Virus record (IMG/VR): IMGVR_UViG_3300030116_002629 | Coordinates: 1 to 61,426 of that record | Reading direction: 5' to 3' (one strand) | DNA length: 61,426 bases | Source of the DNA: a virus | Part shown: one piece after another, positions 42,935-51,400 of the stretch | Numbering within the stretch: position 1 is the first letter of the stretch | Layout of the letters: each line of letters opens with the position of its first letter | Notes under the pieces: generated by a model | Told to the model about the DNA's origin: nothing | Seen by the model: the letters and a program-made list of their open reading frames with translations, nothing else | Database searches by the model: none | Position numbers and translations under genes: made by a program

Positions 42935-43078
42935 TTACTTATTGCCTTTCCATTTTGTATTGAACTTCCAATTAACATTCTCGTTAAGTGGTTGCTCAAA
43001 GCTTATATCCCAACAATCATTACATAACATACCGTCAAGTAATAAATGTTTGGTTTTTGTTTTACAATTAGGACACAT
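42935..43078 (-). CDS. 47-aa zinc-ribbon protein
   Basis: The ORF contains MCPNCKTKTKHLLLDGMLCNDCW, a C-x2-C pair repeated after 13 residues, so a zinc ribbon. It overlaps the upstream gene by 11 bases. The C-terminus is Trp/Asn/Lys-rich. A likely small nucleic-acid-binding protein. Confidence 0.55.
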   Translation of the reverse strand: MCPNCKTKTKHLLLDGMLCNDCWDISFEQPLNENVNWKFNTKWKGNK

Positions 43079-43274
43079 TATCGTCACTAATTTCTTGGTG
43101 ATAAGAATAAACTATATCTTCTACAATATGTTTACTTCTATCACTTATTTCTTTTAATCCCTTAGCCTCTAATTCTTCAATTTCTTGGGCTGGGAATATA
43201 TTAATTTTTCTTAACAAATTCATACTTTTTGTAAGTGTTAAGACTTCATTGCGTATTTGTTCAAATTCATTCAT
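43068..43274 (-). CDS. Small helical protein, 68 aa
   Basis: It begins MNEFEQIRNEVLTLTKSMNLLRKI and is helical and acidic throughout. AAAGGAG lies upstream. It is the first gene after a UAAC hairpin. Function unknown. Confidence 0.5.
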   Translation of the reverse strand: MNEFEQIRNEVLTLTKSMNLLRKINIFPAQEIEELEAKGLKEISDRSKHIVEDIVYSYHQEISDDNVS

Positions 43275-43318
43275 CTGAATTTAACTCCTTTCAATACATA
43301 ATAGAAAGAAGAAGTAAA

Positions 43319-43334
43319 GGGACCGTTAGGTCCC
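43319..43334 (-). terminator. GGGACC hairpin with UAAC loop (2)
   Basis: Read leftward, GGGACC-TAAC-GGTCCC precedes TTTACTTCTTCTTTCTATT. The stem and loop are identical to 35061-35076. It lies between two early genes, so it may attenuate rather than fully stop transcription. Confidence 0.65.
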
Positions 43335-43388
43335 GTTATTCATCTCTCTTTTCTTGTGCGAAAGCTACTAAGTTTAAAAAAATACTAA

Positions 43389-43412
43389 GGGGGGAAAAAG
43401 GGCTATCCCCCC
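43389..43412 (-). terminator. G6/C6 hairpin terminator
   Basis: Read leftward, six G, a 12-base loop and six C are followed by TTAGTATTTTTTT. It begins 15 bases after the stop of the 95-aa gene. With the next hairpin it forms a double terminator. Confidence 0.7.
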
Positions 43413-43426
43413 AAAGTATCAGCTCC

Positions 43427-43714
43427 CTAGTATCTTTCGTAGGTGTCTTTGAAAGCTTTATGGCTAACTTTAAACCATTCTACAAACTCAACAAAGATTG
43501 TATCCGAATAATCATCAGAAGCTGGAACATACTTAAAAGTTCGCTTATCATCTAAGCCATTTAAGTAATCTGTAGCGTCCTCTAAGTTCTCAAACTTAGC
43601 ACGCATTTCTAATAGTAATGTGGAATCAATAGGTTTAGAACTAACCAATTTAGCATTAGTGCCAACTGGAAGCTCTTGGCCTGATATCTCACAAGTATAA
43701 GTTTTCGTAGTCAT
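43427..43714 (-). CDS. First leftward gene, 95 aa, unknown
   Basis: The ATG at 43714 has AAAGGAG before it; a start 24 bases earlier would include that site. The protein has a beta-like start (KTYTCEISGQELPVGTNAKLV) and a C-terminal helical part with WFKVSHKAFKDTYERY. It lies first after the noncoding control region, so it is likely the first gene expressed. No family is recognised. Confidence 0.55.
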   Translation of the reverse strand: MTTKTYTCEISGQELPVGTNAKLVSSKPIDSTLLLEMRAKFENLEDATDYLNGLDDKRTFKYVPASDDYSDTIFVEFVEWFKVSHKAFKDTYERY

Positions 43715-43764
43715 TTTAACTCCTTTTTTAACTAACATTAACTTGTAATAGAGAGAAGAAGTAA

Positions 43765-43782
43765 AGAATGCGTTAGCATTCT
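43765..43782 (-). terminator. AGAATGC hairpin with UAAC loop
   Basis: Read leftward, AGAATGC-TAAC-GCATTCT precedes TTTACTTCTTCTCTCTATTA. Loop and downstream tract match the GGGACC hairpins, but the whole stem sequence differs while remaining perfectly paired, which shows that the structure is what is kept. It lies in the leader of the first leftward gene. Confidence 0.65.
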
Positions 43783-43870
43783 AAAGTCCTACTATCTCTT
43801 ATTTAATTTAGAATGTATATGAACAAAAGGGAACATATTAGTCTAAATCAAGTTAGAAAGAGTGTAGAAA

Positions 43871-43948
43871 GTAAGCGTTAGCTTACATACTGTTAAGTAG
43901 CGTTAGCAGAAGTCGTTAGACCTGCAGATGTTAATCTGGCGTTAGCTG
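43871..43948. repeat. Array of hairpins sharing a GTTA (UAAC) loop
   Basis: In order: GTAAGC-GTTA-GCTTAC 43871-43886; TACT-GTTA-AGTA 43888-43899; GC-GTTA-GC 43900-43907; GTC-GTTA-GAC 43912-43921; CAGAT-GTTA-ATCTG 43925-43938; and GC-GTTA-GC 43939-43946. Stems differ, loop is constant. There is no ORF. On the leftward RNA the loop is UAAC, a known stable tetraloop class. Confidence 0.65.
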
Positions 43949-43949
43949 T

Positions 43950-44173
43950 TTTTATATGTATGTGATAAAAAATATGATGGTAATTCTGTATTACTGTATA
44001 GGGGGAGAGCCTGTTTAGGCATGAGCGGGCCTTATATAGTAGTGTTTTAATGATTCAGCTATCTTTTTAATCCTTGAGTACTAGGTTTGTGTTTCTACTT
44101 TATCGTCCTACCGATTCCTAGCTTTCTGCCTCCCGATGGCACCTTTACTTGTAATTAATTTCCTTCTGAATGT
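43950..44173. other. Noncoding control region
   Basis: No ORF of note. Possible structure includes GCCT-GTTT-AGGC at 44009-44020, and a nested stem with CTAGG 44081-44085 pairing CCTAG 44117-44121 around ATCG/CGAT (44102-44115). GCC 44128-44130 can pair with GGC 44138-44140, whose loop contains another CGAT able to compete for 44102-44105. The leftward promoter is probably somewhere in 43783-44170 but I cannot place it. Confidence 0.4.
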
Positions 44174-44202
44174 TTGTAATTGTTTTTAATATAGCATATA
44201 AT
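44174..44202 (+). promoter_or_regulatory. Promoter of terminase-portal operon
   Basis: TTGTAA at 44174-44179, a 17-base spacer and TATAAT at 44197-44202 make a good sigma-70-type promoter. Transcription would begin near 44209, leaving a 30-base leader with AAAAGGA before the ATG at 44239. Confidence 0.65.
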
Positions 44203-44238
44203 AATATCTAAGCAAGTATCTAAAAAGGATTAGTTTAA

Positions 44239-46155
44239 ATGTCTAACAAGCCCCATAAAGTTTGTGAAGGAACTGGGTGTAAAAAATGGTTAAAAGGAAA
44301 GCAAAGACGCTTTTGTTCTACTACTTGTAATAAAAGAACCTGGGCTCAAGAGAAAGCATCAGGTAAAGAAAACATTACCAAAGCTATTAATAGAGAATTA
44401 AAGTCAGATACTGGTGATTATGCTTCTGTAAGGAGGGGTACTTACTATTCAGAGTTTAAAGCAACCTACGCAGACGACTTAGCAGGGGGCCTAATCACAA
44501 CACTAGAGGTAGCAGAGGCCATTGGGACCAGCTCCGCTACTGTTTCACGCATGCTCGCTGCCTACAAGATAGATAAACAGAATGAAATAAATGCCGAAGG
44601 TTGGGAATTAGATGAAACCCAGACTGAAATTTTAAAAAATTTTTCTAGCTTTCGCTCAAAGTACTTTGCTACTGAAACCGGGGAAAAATTCGAGACAGCA
44701 GACTTTCATGAAAACTGGATATTAAACATAGAAGACTCTATAGAGAACGGTAAAGAGTTATTAATACTGTCACCCCCAAGACATGGAAAGACAGAACTAC
44801 TTATACACTTTGCTATATACCAAATAATGAAAAATCCTAACATAAGAATCATGTGGGTTGGAGGTAACGAGGACATTGCAAAGAATGCATTAAGTTCTGT
44901 ATTAGAACACCTTGATGATAATGAAAGATTGATAGAAGACTTTTGTCCACCAGGTACAAACTTTAAACCTGATAACCGTTCAGGAAAGAACTGGTCACAG
45001 AATCAATTTACTGTAGGTACTAGAACAGTACCAGGTATTAAATCACCAACTATGGTTGCTATAGGTAAGGGTGGAAAGATTCTTTCTCGTGACTGTGACT
45101 TGATTATTGCAGACGACATTGAAGACCACCAGACCACTATGCAACCTGGTGCAAGAGAGAACACTAGACAATGGTGGACCACTACTCTTTCATCAAGAAA
45201 AGAGGAACACACTGCTGTTGTAGTTATTGGTTCAAGGCAACACTCTGATGATTTATACCATCACTTGCTAGGCAATGAAAGTTTTACAACAATAGTTGAA
45301 ACAGCACATGATATGGCCTGTACTATTCCTGACCACTTTGTAGAAGAACATACTGACTGTATGTTATGGCCAGGTAAAAGAACATTCAAATGGTTAATGT
45401 CTCGTATGCAAGCTGCAGAGACAACAGGTGGTAGGAAAATTTATGAAATGGTTTATTACAATCAGGCCTATGTAGAAGGTACACAAATCTTTACTATGGA
45501 TATGATTGATAGTTGTATGCGTAATGATTTAATTATTGGGCAGGTACCAGGCAATTTACATTTAGTTGCCGGACTTGACCCTGCTTCTTCTGGATATCAA
45601 GCAGCTGTACTATGGGGTATAAACTCCTATAGAGGCGAGCTATTTCTTATTGATATAGAGAATAGACAAGGTGGGGGAGTGAAACATGCTTTGCAAATTA
45701 TGTCTGATTGGTATAGCAGGTATGATTTACAACATTGGATTATTGAAGAAAATGGTTTTCAAACTGCTATTAGACAGGATGATAAAATAAAAGAATTTGT
45801 TTTAAGGTCAGGTATAATGATGCAAGGACATGTTACTGGAAAAAATAAACATGACCCTATGTATGGTGTAGGTTCTATGGCTGGTTTATTTGAAAATCAA
45901 AAAATCCACCTACCAGTTGGAAATTCTGAAAGTATTGCTAAAGTTAATGCTTATAAACAACAATTGTTATACTTTGACGGGAAACCAGTGAATCAAAGAA
46001 ACAAAGAAAAGACTGATATAGTCATGGCTGGTTGGTTTCCAATGAAAGTATTCAGAAGAATGAACAAAGAGCAACTTGCTACTATGGGATTAGATTATAA
46101 TGCAAGTTACACAAACTTTGAAGGAAGCGACTATAATGAGGCACCATGGGGATAG
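44239..46155 (+). CDS. Terminase large subunit with N-terminal zinc finger and HTH
   Basis: It is 638 aa. Residues 9-30 carry four Cys (C9, C14, C26, C30) as a zinc finger; residues ~88-108 (TLEVAEAIGTSSATVSRMLAA) form a helix-turn-helix. The ATPase has Walker A SPPRHGKT (178-185) and Walker B LIIADDIED (288-296). The nuclease part has GLDPASSG and later HWIIEENG. It pumps DNA into proheads and cuts concatemers. The DNA-binding N-terminus may stand in for a separate small subunit, as none is seen nearby. Confidence 0.85.
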   Translation: MSNKPHKVCEGTGCKKWLKGKQRRFCSTTCNKRTWAQEKASGKENITKAINRELKSDTGDYASVRRGTYYSEFKATYADDLAGGLITTLEVAEAIGTSSATVSRMLAAYKIDKQNEINAEGWELDETQTEILKNFSSFRSKYFATETGEKFETADFHENWILNIEDSIENGKELLILSPPRHGKTELLIHFAIYQIMKNPNIRIMWVGGNEDIAKNALSSVLEHLDDNERLIEDFCPPGTNFKPDNRSGKNWSQNQFTVGTRTVPGIKSPTMVAIGKGGKILSRDCDLIIADDIEDHQTTMQPGARENTRQWWTTTLSSRKEEHTAVVVIGSRQHSDDLYHHLLGNESFTTIVETAHDMACTIPDHFVEEHTDCMLWPGKRTFKWLMSRMQAAETTGGRKIYEMVYYNQAYVEGTQIFTMDMIDSCMRNDLIIGQVPGNLHLVAGLDPASSGYQAAVLWGINSYRGELFLIDIENRQGGGVKHALQIMSDWYSRYDLQHWIIEENGFQTAIRQDDKIKEFVLRSGIMMQGHVTGKNKHDPMYGVGSMAGLFENQKIHLPVGNSESIAKVNAYKQQLLYFDGKPVNQRNKEKTDIVMAGWFPMKVFRRMNKEQLATMGLDYNASYTNFEGSDYNEAPWG

Positions 46156-47942
46156 AAAATTTAGATATTAAGAATTATCAAGAAATAGTAGATAATGCTA
46201 CTCAACTTGTTAGTGGAAGGCCTACTAAACATAGGCAAGTACAAAAAGCTAGAATAAAAGCAATTTTAAATGGTGGAGCTGAAGGAATGAAAGCTCTACT
46301 AGGAAACTCGATGGAGACATCAGATGCAGATTTATTACCTGCACCTAACATGCTTCAATCTGGTATAGATAGACTTGCTCAAAAAATAGCTGGAGTTCCA
46401 GATGTAAGAGTAGATATATTAAATCACAATACTTCTGATAGAGCTAAAAGAAGAGCTGAGAAACTAGAAAGAATTGTTACATCATATGATGAAAGTCAGA
46501 ATTTAAATTTACAGTTAGCTCAGGCAGCTAGATGGTTGCCGGGTTACGGATATGCTGCTTGGATAATAACAACAAGAACAGATAAAAACGGTTATCTATA
46601 CCCAACAGCAGAACTTCGTGACCCTTATGATACATTCCCTGGGAACTTTGGTCCTAACCAAGAACCTAGAGAATTAGCTGTATTAAGACGAATACCTAGA
46701 TATAAGCTTGCTCAACTCTATCCTGAGTTTGCTAAAGAAATCTTAAACCCTGCCGAAGAAGAAAGCACTGATACTGCTATCGGAAGAGGTGGGGTAGGTA
46801 CTCAATATCAAAGTGATAAAGATAATAATTGGGAAGATAATACGGGGCAAGGTGTTCGGATTATTGAATACTACGATGTAGGTGGAACTTATGTTGTATT
46901 CCCTGAAAAGAAAATGATTCTTGACTTTGTTCCGAATTATCTCTCAAGTCCTCCTTTTGTGTTTATGAAGAGAACTTCTTTTGATGAATTAAAAGGACAA
47001 TATGACCACATTATTGGTTTGATGGGTATGATGGCCAAAATTAATATCATGTCAGCAATAGCTATGGAAGACTCTGTATTTACAGAAACAAACATATCTG
47101 GTGAATTAGAGTCAGGCCAATATCGTAAAGGTAGATTTGCTGTTAACTATTTGGCACCTGGTACTCAAGTTTCTAAACCACAAAATAATATACCTTATCA
47201 ATTATTTCAACAAGTAGATAGGTTAGAAAGACAACTCAGATTAGTTGGTGGATATCCAGTTACTGACGATGCACAATCACCTAACTCATTTGTTACTGGT
47301 GCAGGACTACAGGAACTTAACGGAACTATGTCATTAATGATTAATGAATATAGAGAAATTATTAAACATGGCCTTGAAGCTATGGATGAAAAAAGATTAG
47401 AACTTGATAGTTTGTTATCTGCACAATTTGAAGAATTAAGAAAGAAACCAATACAAGGTTTTTATGCTGGAACTGCATTCTCAGAAAACTATTCTCCTAT
47501 AGCAGATATTGGAGGAGATTATAGAACTAGAAGAGTTTATGGAGTTATGGCCGGATTTGATGAGCCACAAAAAATTGTTACTGGTTTGCAATTGTTACAA
47601 GCAGGTGTTATAGACATAGAAACATTGCAAGACAATATTGATGGCCTTGATAACATTGCTAAAGTGCAAGAGCGTATTAGAAAAAATAAAGCAGAAAATG
47701 TTTTATTTGAATCTGTACTTGCTAGAAGTGCTCAAGGAGACCCAGCAGCTACAATGGCAGTAATTGCTATTTATGAATATCCTGCTGAAATGACAGATAT
47801 ATTAAAACTGTTTTATACTCCACAAGAGCCACAAATGACTCCTGAAGAAGAAGCATACATCCAACAACAAATGGGTATGCAACAGCAAATGATGGGGCCT
47901 CAACAGCCTCCAACAGTAGCTGGAGCTTTAGGTGGTGTGTAA
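46146..47942 (+). CDS. Portal protein
   Basis: It is 598 aa and begins inside the terminase stop (ATGGGGATAG). The central part has WLPGYGYAAWII, ELRDPYDTFPG and PFVFMKRTSFDELKGQYDHI, a portal-type core, followed by a long helical segment and a Gln/Met/Pro-rich tail. Position directly after the terminase supports this. Its last 230 bases nearly match bases 1-243 of the window. Confidence 0.75.
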   Translation: MGIENLDIKNYQEIVDNATQLVSGRPTKHRQVQKARIKAILNGGAEGMKALLGNSMETSDADLLPAPNMLQSGIDRLAQKIAGVPDVRVDILNHNTSDRAKRRAEKLERIVTSYDESQNLNLQLAQAARWLPGYGYAAWIITTRTDKNGYLYPTAELRDPYDTFPGNFGPNQEPRELAVLRRIPRYKLAQLYPEFAKEILNPAEEESTDTAIGRGGVGTQYQSDKDNNWEDNTGQGVRIIEYYDVGGTYVVFPEKKMILDFVPNYLSSPPFVFMKRTSFDELKGQYDHIIGLMGMMAKINIMSAIAMEDSVFTETNISGELESGQYRKGRFAVNYLAPGTQVSKPQNNIPYQLFQQVDRLERQLRLVGGYPVTDDAQSPNSFVTGAGLQELNGTMSLMINEYREIIKHGLEAMDEKRLELDSLLSAQFEELRKKPIQGFYAGTAFSENYSPIADIGGDYRTRRVYGVMAGFDEPQKIVTGLQLLQAGVIDIETLQDNIDGLDNIAKVQERIRKNKAENVLFESVLARSAQGDPAATMAVIAIYEYPAEMTDILKLFYTPQEPQMTPEEEAYIQQQMGMQQQMMGPQQPPTVAGALGGV

Positions 47943-48100
47943 TGGAGAATTTAGATAATTTGTTTTGGGACATTATTGATAATGAATTTGGTGAAAATCC
48001 ATATGACCCAATGATGCCTCCTATGCAAATAATAAGACCATTACCTAATATAATAATAATGATACAAGGAGAGGAAGGTTATTATGGTACGGAAGAGTAA
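47942..48100 (+). CDS. Small Pro/Met-rich conserved protein (copy B)
   Basis: It is 52 aa with an ATG in a TAATG overlap with the portal stop. MENLDNLFWDIIDNEFGE is shared exactly with 243-410; the Pro-Met part is shorter by one repeat. It overlaps the next gene by 17 bases, as in copy A. Function unknown. Confidence 0.7.
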   Translation: MENLDNLFWDIIDNEFGENPYDPMMPPMQIIRPLPNIIIMIQGEEGYYGTEE

Positions 48101-48494
48101 TAAAGGTGGGTATAGAAAACCTACTCCTAATAGAAAAAACGCAGTCAGTGGACCAGGAGCTTTAAGTCAAAGAACTGACGGAACTCAGCCAATTATGCGT
48201 GGACAAGATATGGGTTACGGTGAAAGTACAGAATATCAAAATTTACAAAGGAGTGCTCCTATGGGAGATTCTGGTGGAGCTAATATGGGGTTACCTCAAC
48301 AAGCTGCTCCGGGGCCAGATGTTTTTGCACCTACAGAAATACCAGGAGAACCAATAACAGCAGGAGTACCTGTCGGAGAAGGAATGGGGCCACAACGACA
48401 AATAGCTGAAGATGTAGATATATTATTATCTGCAATGTATTCAGTTAACCCTCATCCTGTAATAGCCGATTTAATAAATAACAGAAGTCAATAA
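48084..48494 (+). CDS. Small virion-associated protein, unknown (copy B)
   Basis: It is 136 aa, the same length as 394-804. The first 35 residues and the C-terminal DILLSAMY.VNPHPVI are almost the same; the Pro/Gln-rich middle is diverged. GAGGAAGG precedes the ATG. The pattern of conserved ends and variable middle suggests two binding points joined by a flexible linker. Confidence 0.75.
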   Translation: MVRKSNKGGYRKPTPNRKNAVSGPGALSQRTDGTQPIMRGQDMGYGESTEYQNLQRSAPMGDSGGANMGLPQQAAPGPDVFAPTEIPGEPITAGVPVGEGMGPQRQIAEDVDILLSAMYSVNPHPVIADLINNRSQ

Positions 48495-51400
48495 ATGTGG
48501 ATTGACCCAATACAAGAAGCTGAATTTCATAAAGTTGTTGCTATTGACAAACAGAGATTCTTAACAGCACAAGAATATGTTAAAGCAAACCCTATAGTAG
48601 CAGATTTAACAATTGCTCACACAAAAGCAAATCCTATTTTATCAAAAAGTATTGTTACAACATTAGCTATGATGAATGTTCCAGTTGAAGACCCTTCAGT
48701 TCAAATGTTAGCAGATGAAGCTCAAGCAAACTGGGTTATGCAAGAAACTGAAAAGTGGAATGAGATTAATGAAAAATATAGAGATGATAAAATAACAGAT
48801 GATATGCATCTTAGTATTATTGATATTCTTACTGGTGGATATGCACCTGGAGGTAGAACTCCTAAAGAAGTAGGAGGTTGGTCACCAGCTATATGGCTTA
48901 TTGGAACATTAGACGCAATTAGAGAAACTTGGAATAAATGGAATCCATTACCAACTTCTGATGTATTACAATTTGGTGGTGGAGGTGTTCCTTATAGAGC
49001 ACAAGGTCGTATATGGAGATATTATCAAGACCTTAATAGATATGATGAATTATTAGAAAAAGGATATACTCCTAAACAAGCTCAAGCTAATATAGCTTCG
49101 CTAGTAAATATATCTGAAGTACCTAACTTAGGTAAAGATATGGGAGCTGGAGAATTTGCACAGAATTTAGATTTCTTAGAAGAAGCAATTAAATTTGCAG
49201 GAGAAAATTATATTTGGGCAGCAGCTAAAAAAGTATTTAGAGGCGAAGCTGTAAATATGGATAGAAGTAAAAAATTCTTTTTTGAATCTGTACATCATGA
49301 TAAAGACCCTAAATATCATGAATTATTACAAAAGATGAATGGAGATGAAGAAAAAGCTAAACAATTATATTATTTACAAATTGGTACTCCAATTAAAAAA
49401 CTAGATGGAAATGGTGAAATAAATTATTTAAGTATTGAAAATCCAAATAAAATTCAAATCTTTGCTGATAGAAGAACTAACTACAATGATATGAATGTTA
49501 CTGAATATGCTGCAAGAGAATTAATGAAAGATGCTCAGTTAACAGATTATTCTTGGGGAAGATATGAAACTGGACAGTTATTTACACCTGGAACTACATC
49601 ATACAAAGTAATGTCTGGTTTGTTAGATTTTGCATCTGCTTTACCAGCAGAATATGCAACAGGTGGTTTATTAAATTTATATAAAATAAAAGCTGCTTCT
49701 AGAAGTGTTGATGTAGTTAATCAAGCTAAAAAGATTAGAAAAGATACAGGAGATATCAGATGGCTTGATACTAAATTGGAAGCCAAAGAATTAACTGAAT
49801 TAATTAATACAGCTAAAGATAGAACTACTGCAGCAGGAAAACAAGCTTTTGATAAATTAACTAAGAAAGAAAAAGCTTTTATATTAGATGAAGCTGAAGC
49901 AGCAAACTGGGCTATCAATATGGCTAAAGCTGATAAATACAATGGAGTAAATCCAATATTACAAAAAGTAATGAAAGCTGATAAAACCATGAAAAGAAAA
50001 CATGGAATGTTTAATGGAAGATTACAAGGTGTATTTTCTTCAACAGCTGAAAAATTAGTAAATACTGCTGAAGCAAGAATATTAATTAAACATTTTGCAA
50101 ATTCTAGGTCAGCTGATTTAATGTCAGACCCTACATTAAGAAATTGGATTAACAATGATGATTATTGGGAATGGGTAGGAAGACAAACTGATGAAGGAGT
50201 TATTTCAGATTCATTATTGCAAATGATGCGAGATGGTTTTTCTATGCAAAAATTATCACGAAAAGGTGCAGTCGTATCTGATGAATTAATATCAATACCA
50301 GGTTTACCTAAAGGTTTTTCATATTTAACAAACAAAGCAGTGCGTTCAGTAACAGGAAATCAAGATTTTGCAATGAGAAGTCTTGGAGGTGTATTAGGAA
50401 AAAATATTAAAACTCCATATCAAATTACAAGAGGAACTTTAAGATTATTAACACACAGAGCTCAAAGAAAAGATGCTATAAAAACTGCTACAAAAAAAGT
50501 AGAAGGATTAGTAGATGGCCAAGCAGACAGTTGGGATATATTAAAACAAATATACAAAGCTGAAATAAATCCAAACACAGTACCATTTAAAAAATATTTA
50601 GGTTTTAGTGCTAACTTTAGTGATGGTGTATCTCCAAGAATGAAAGCTTTAGTAGCTGAATTACCTGGAAGTTCTATGAACTTAAGTAATCCTAAAGTTG
50701 CAGCTAGGCAATTAGTTAATCATATGAAAGTTAATCAATATACTCCTGATGAATTTGAAACAACTTACAGATTATTTCAAACAGCAATGGAGGGTGGATA
50801 TCAAAAACAAGTTCAATTTACTATGGATTTAATGGAGAATGATTATAACAGAATCAGAAGAACTCTTGAAGAAAAGAAAGCTGCAGGTTTAATAAATGAT
50901 GCACAAGCTAGAGGCCATGAAGTTATTGCTGCTCATATTAAAAAAGTAACAGCTGAATGGAATAAAAAAGAAAGAGCTTACTGGAAAAGTAATGGAGTAG
51001 ATACTAATGGTGTATCAAACAATATACATGCACCAGGTGGAAACACTCCTGAGCAAACATTTAAAATGCTTATTGATGGAGAAGAAATAGAAATTGTTGT
51101 ACCTCACGCACATGTGTTAGCAGAAATGAGTGAAAACTTTATGCCGTTTATCAATCAAGATATGGTAGATAGAGTTAATAGCAAATTGTTTTATCATGTA
51201 GATGTAGATGATGTACAAGCTTGGGAAGTATCAGGTGCTGCTAAACAAAATCTTAAAAACTTCTTTAATAACTGGAAATCTGATGGGTTACAGTTTGCTA
51301 AAAAAGAATACCCAGGTTGGATACCTACAAACAATACAATGGATGATGCAATGACTAAGTTGTTAGATTTCTATACAAGAAAAGTTTTTAAACCAATTGT

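Noticed and set aside
49721-50155. 144-aa leftward ORF in the copy B giant gene
   Set aside because: No ribosome-binding site, lies entirely in a conserved coding gene on the other strand, and has no counterpart in copy A.
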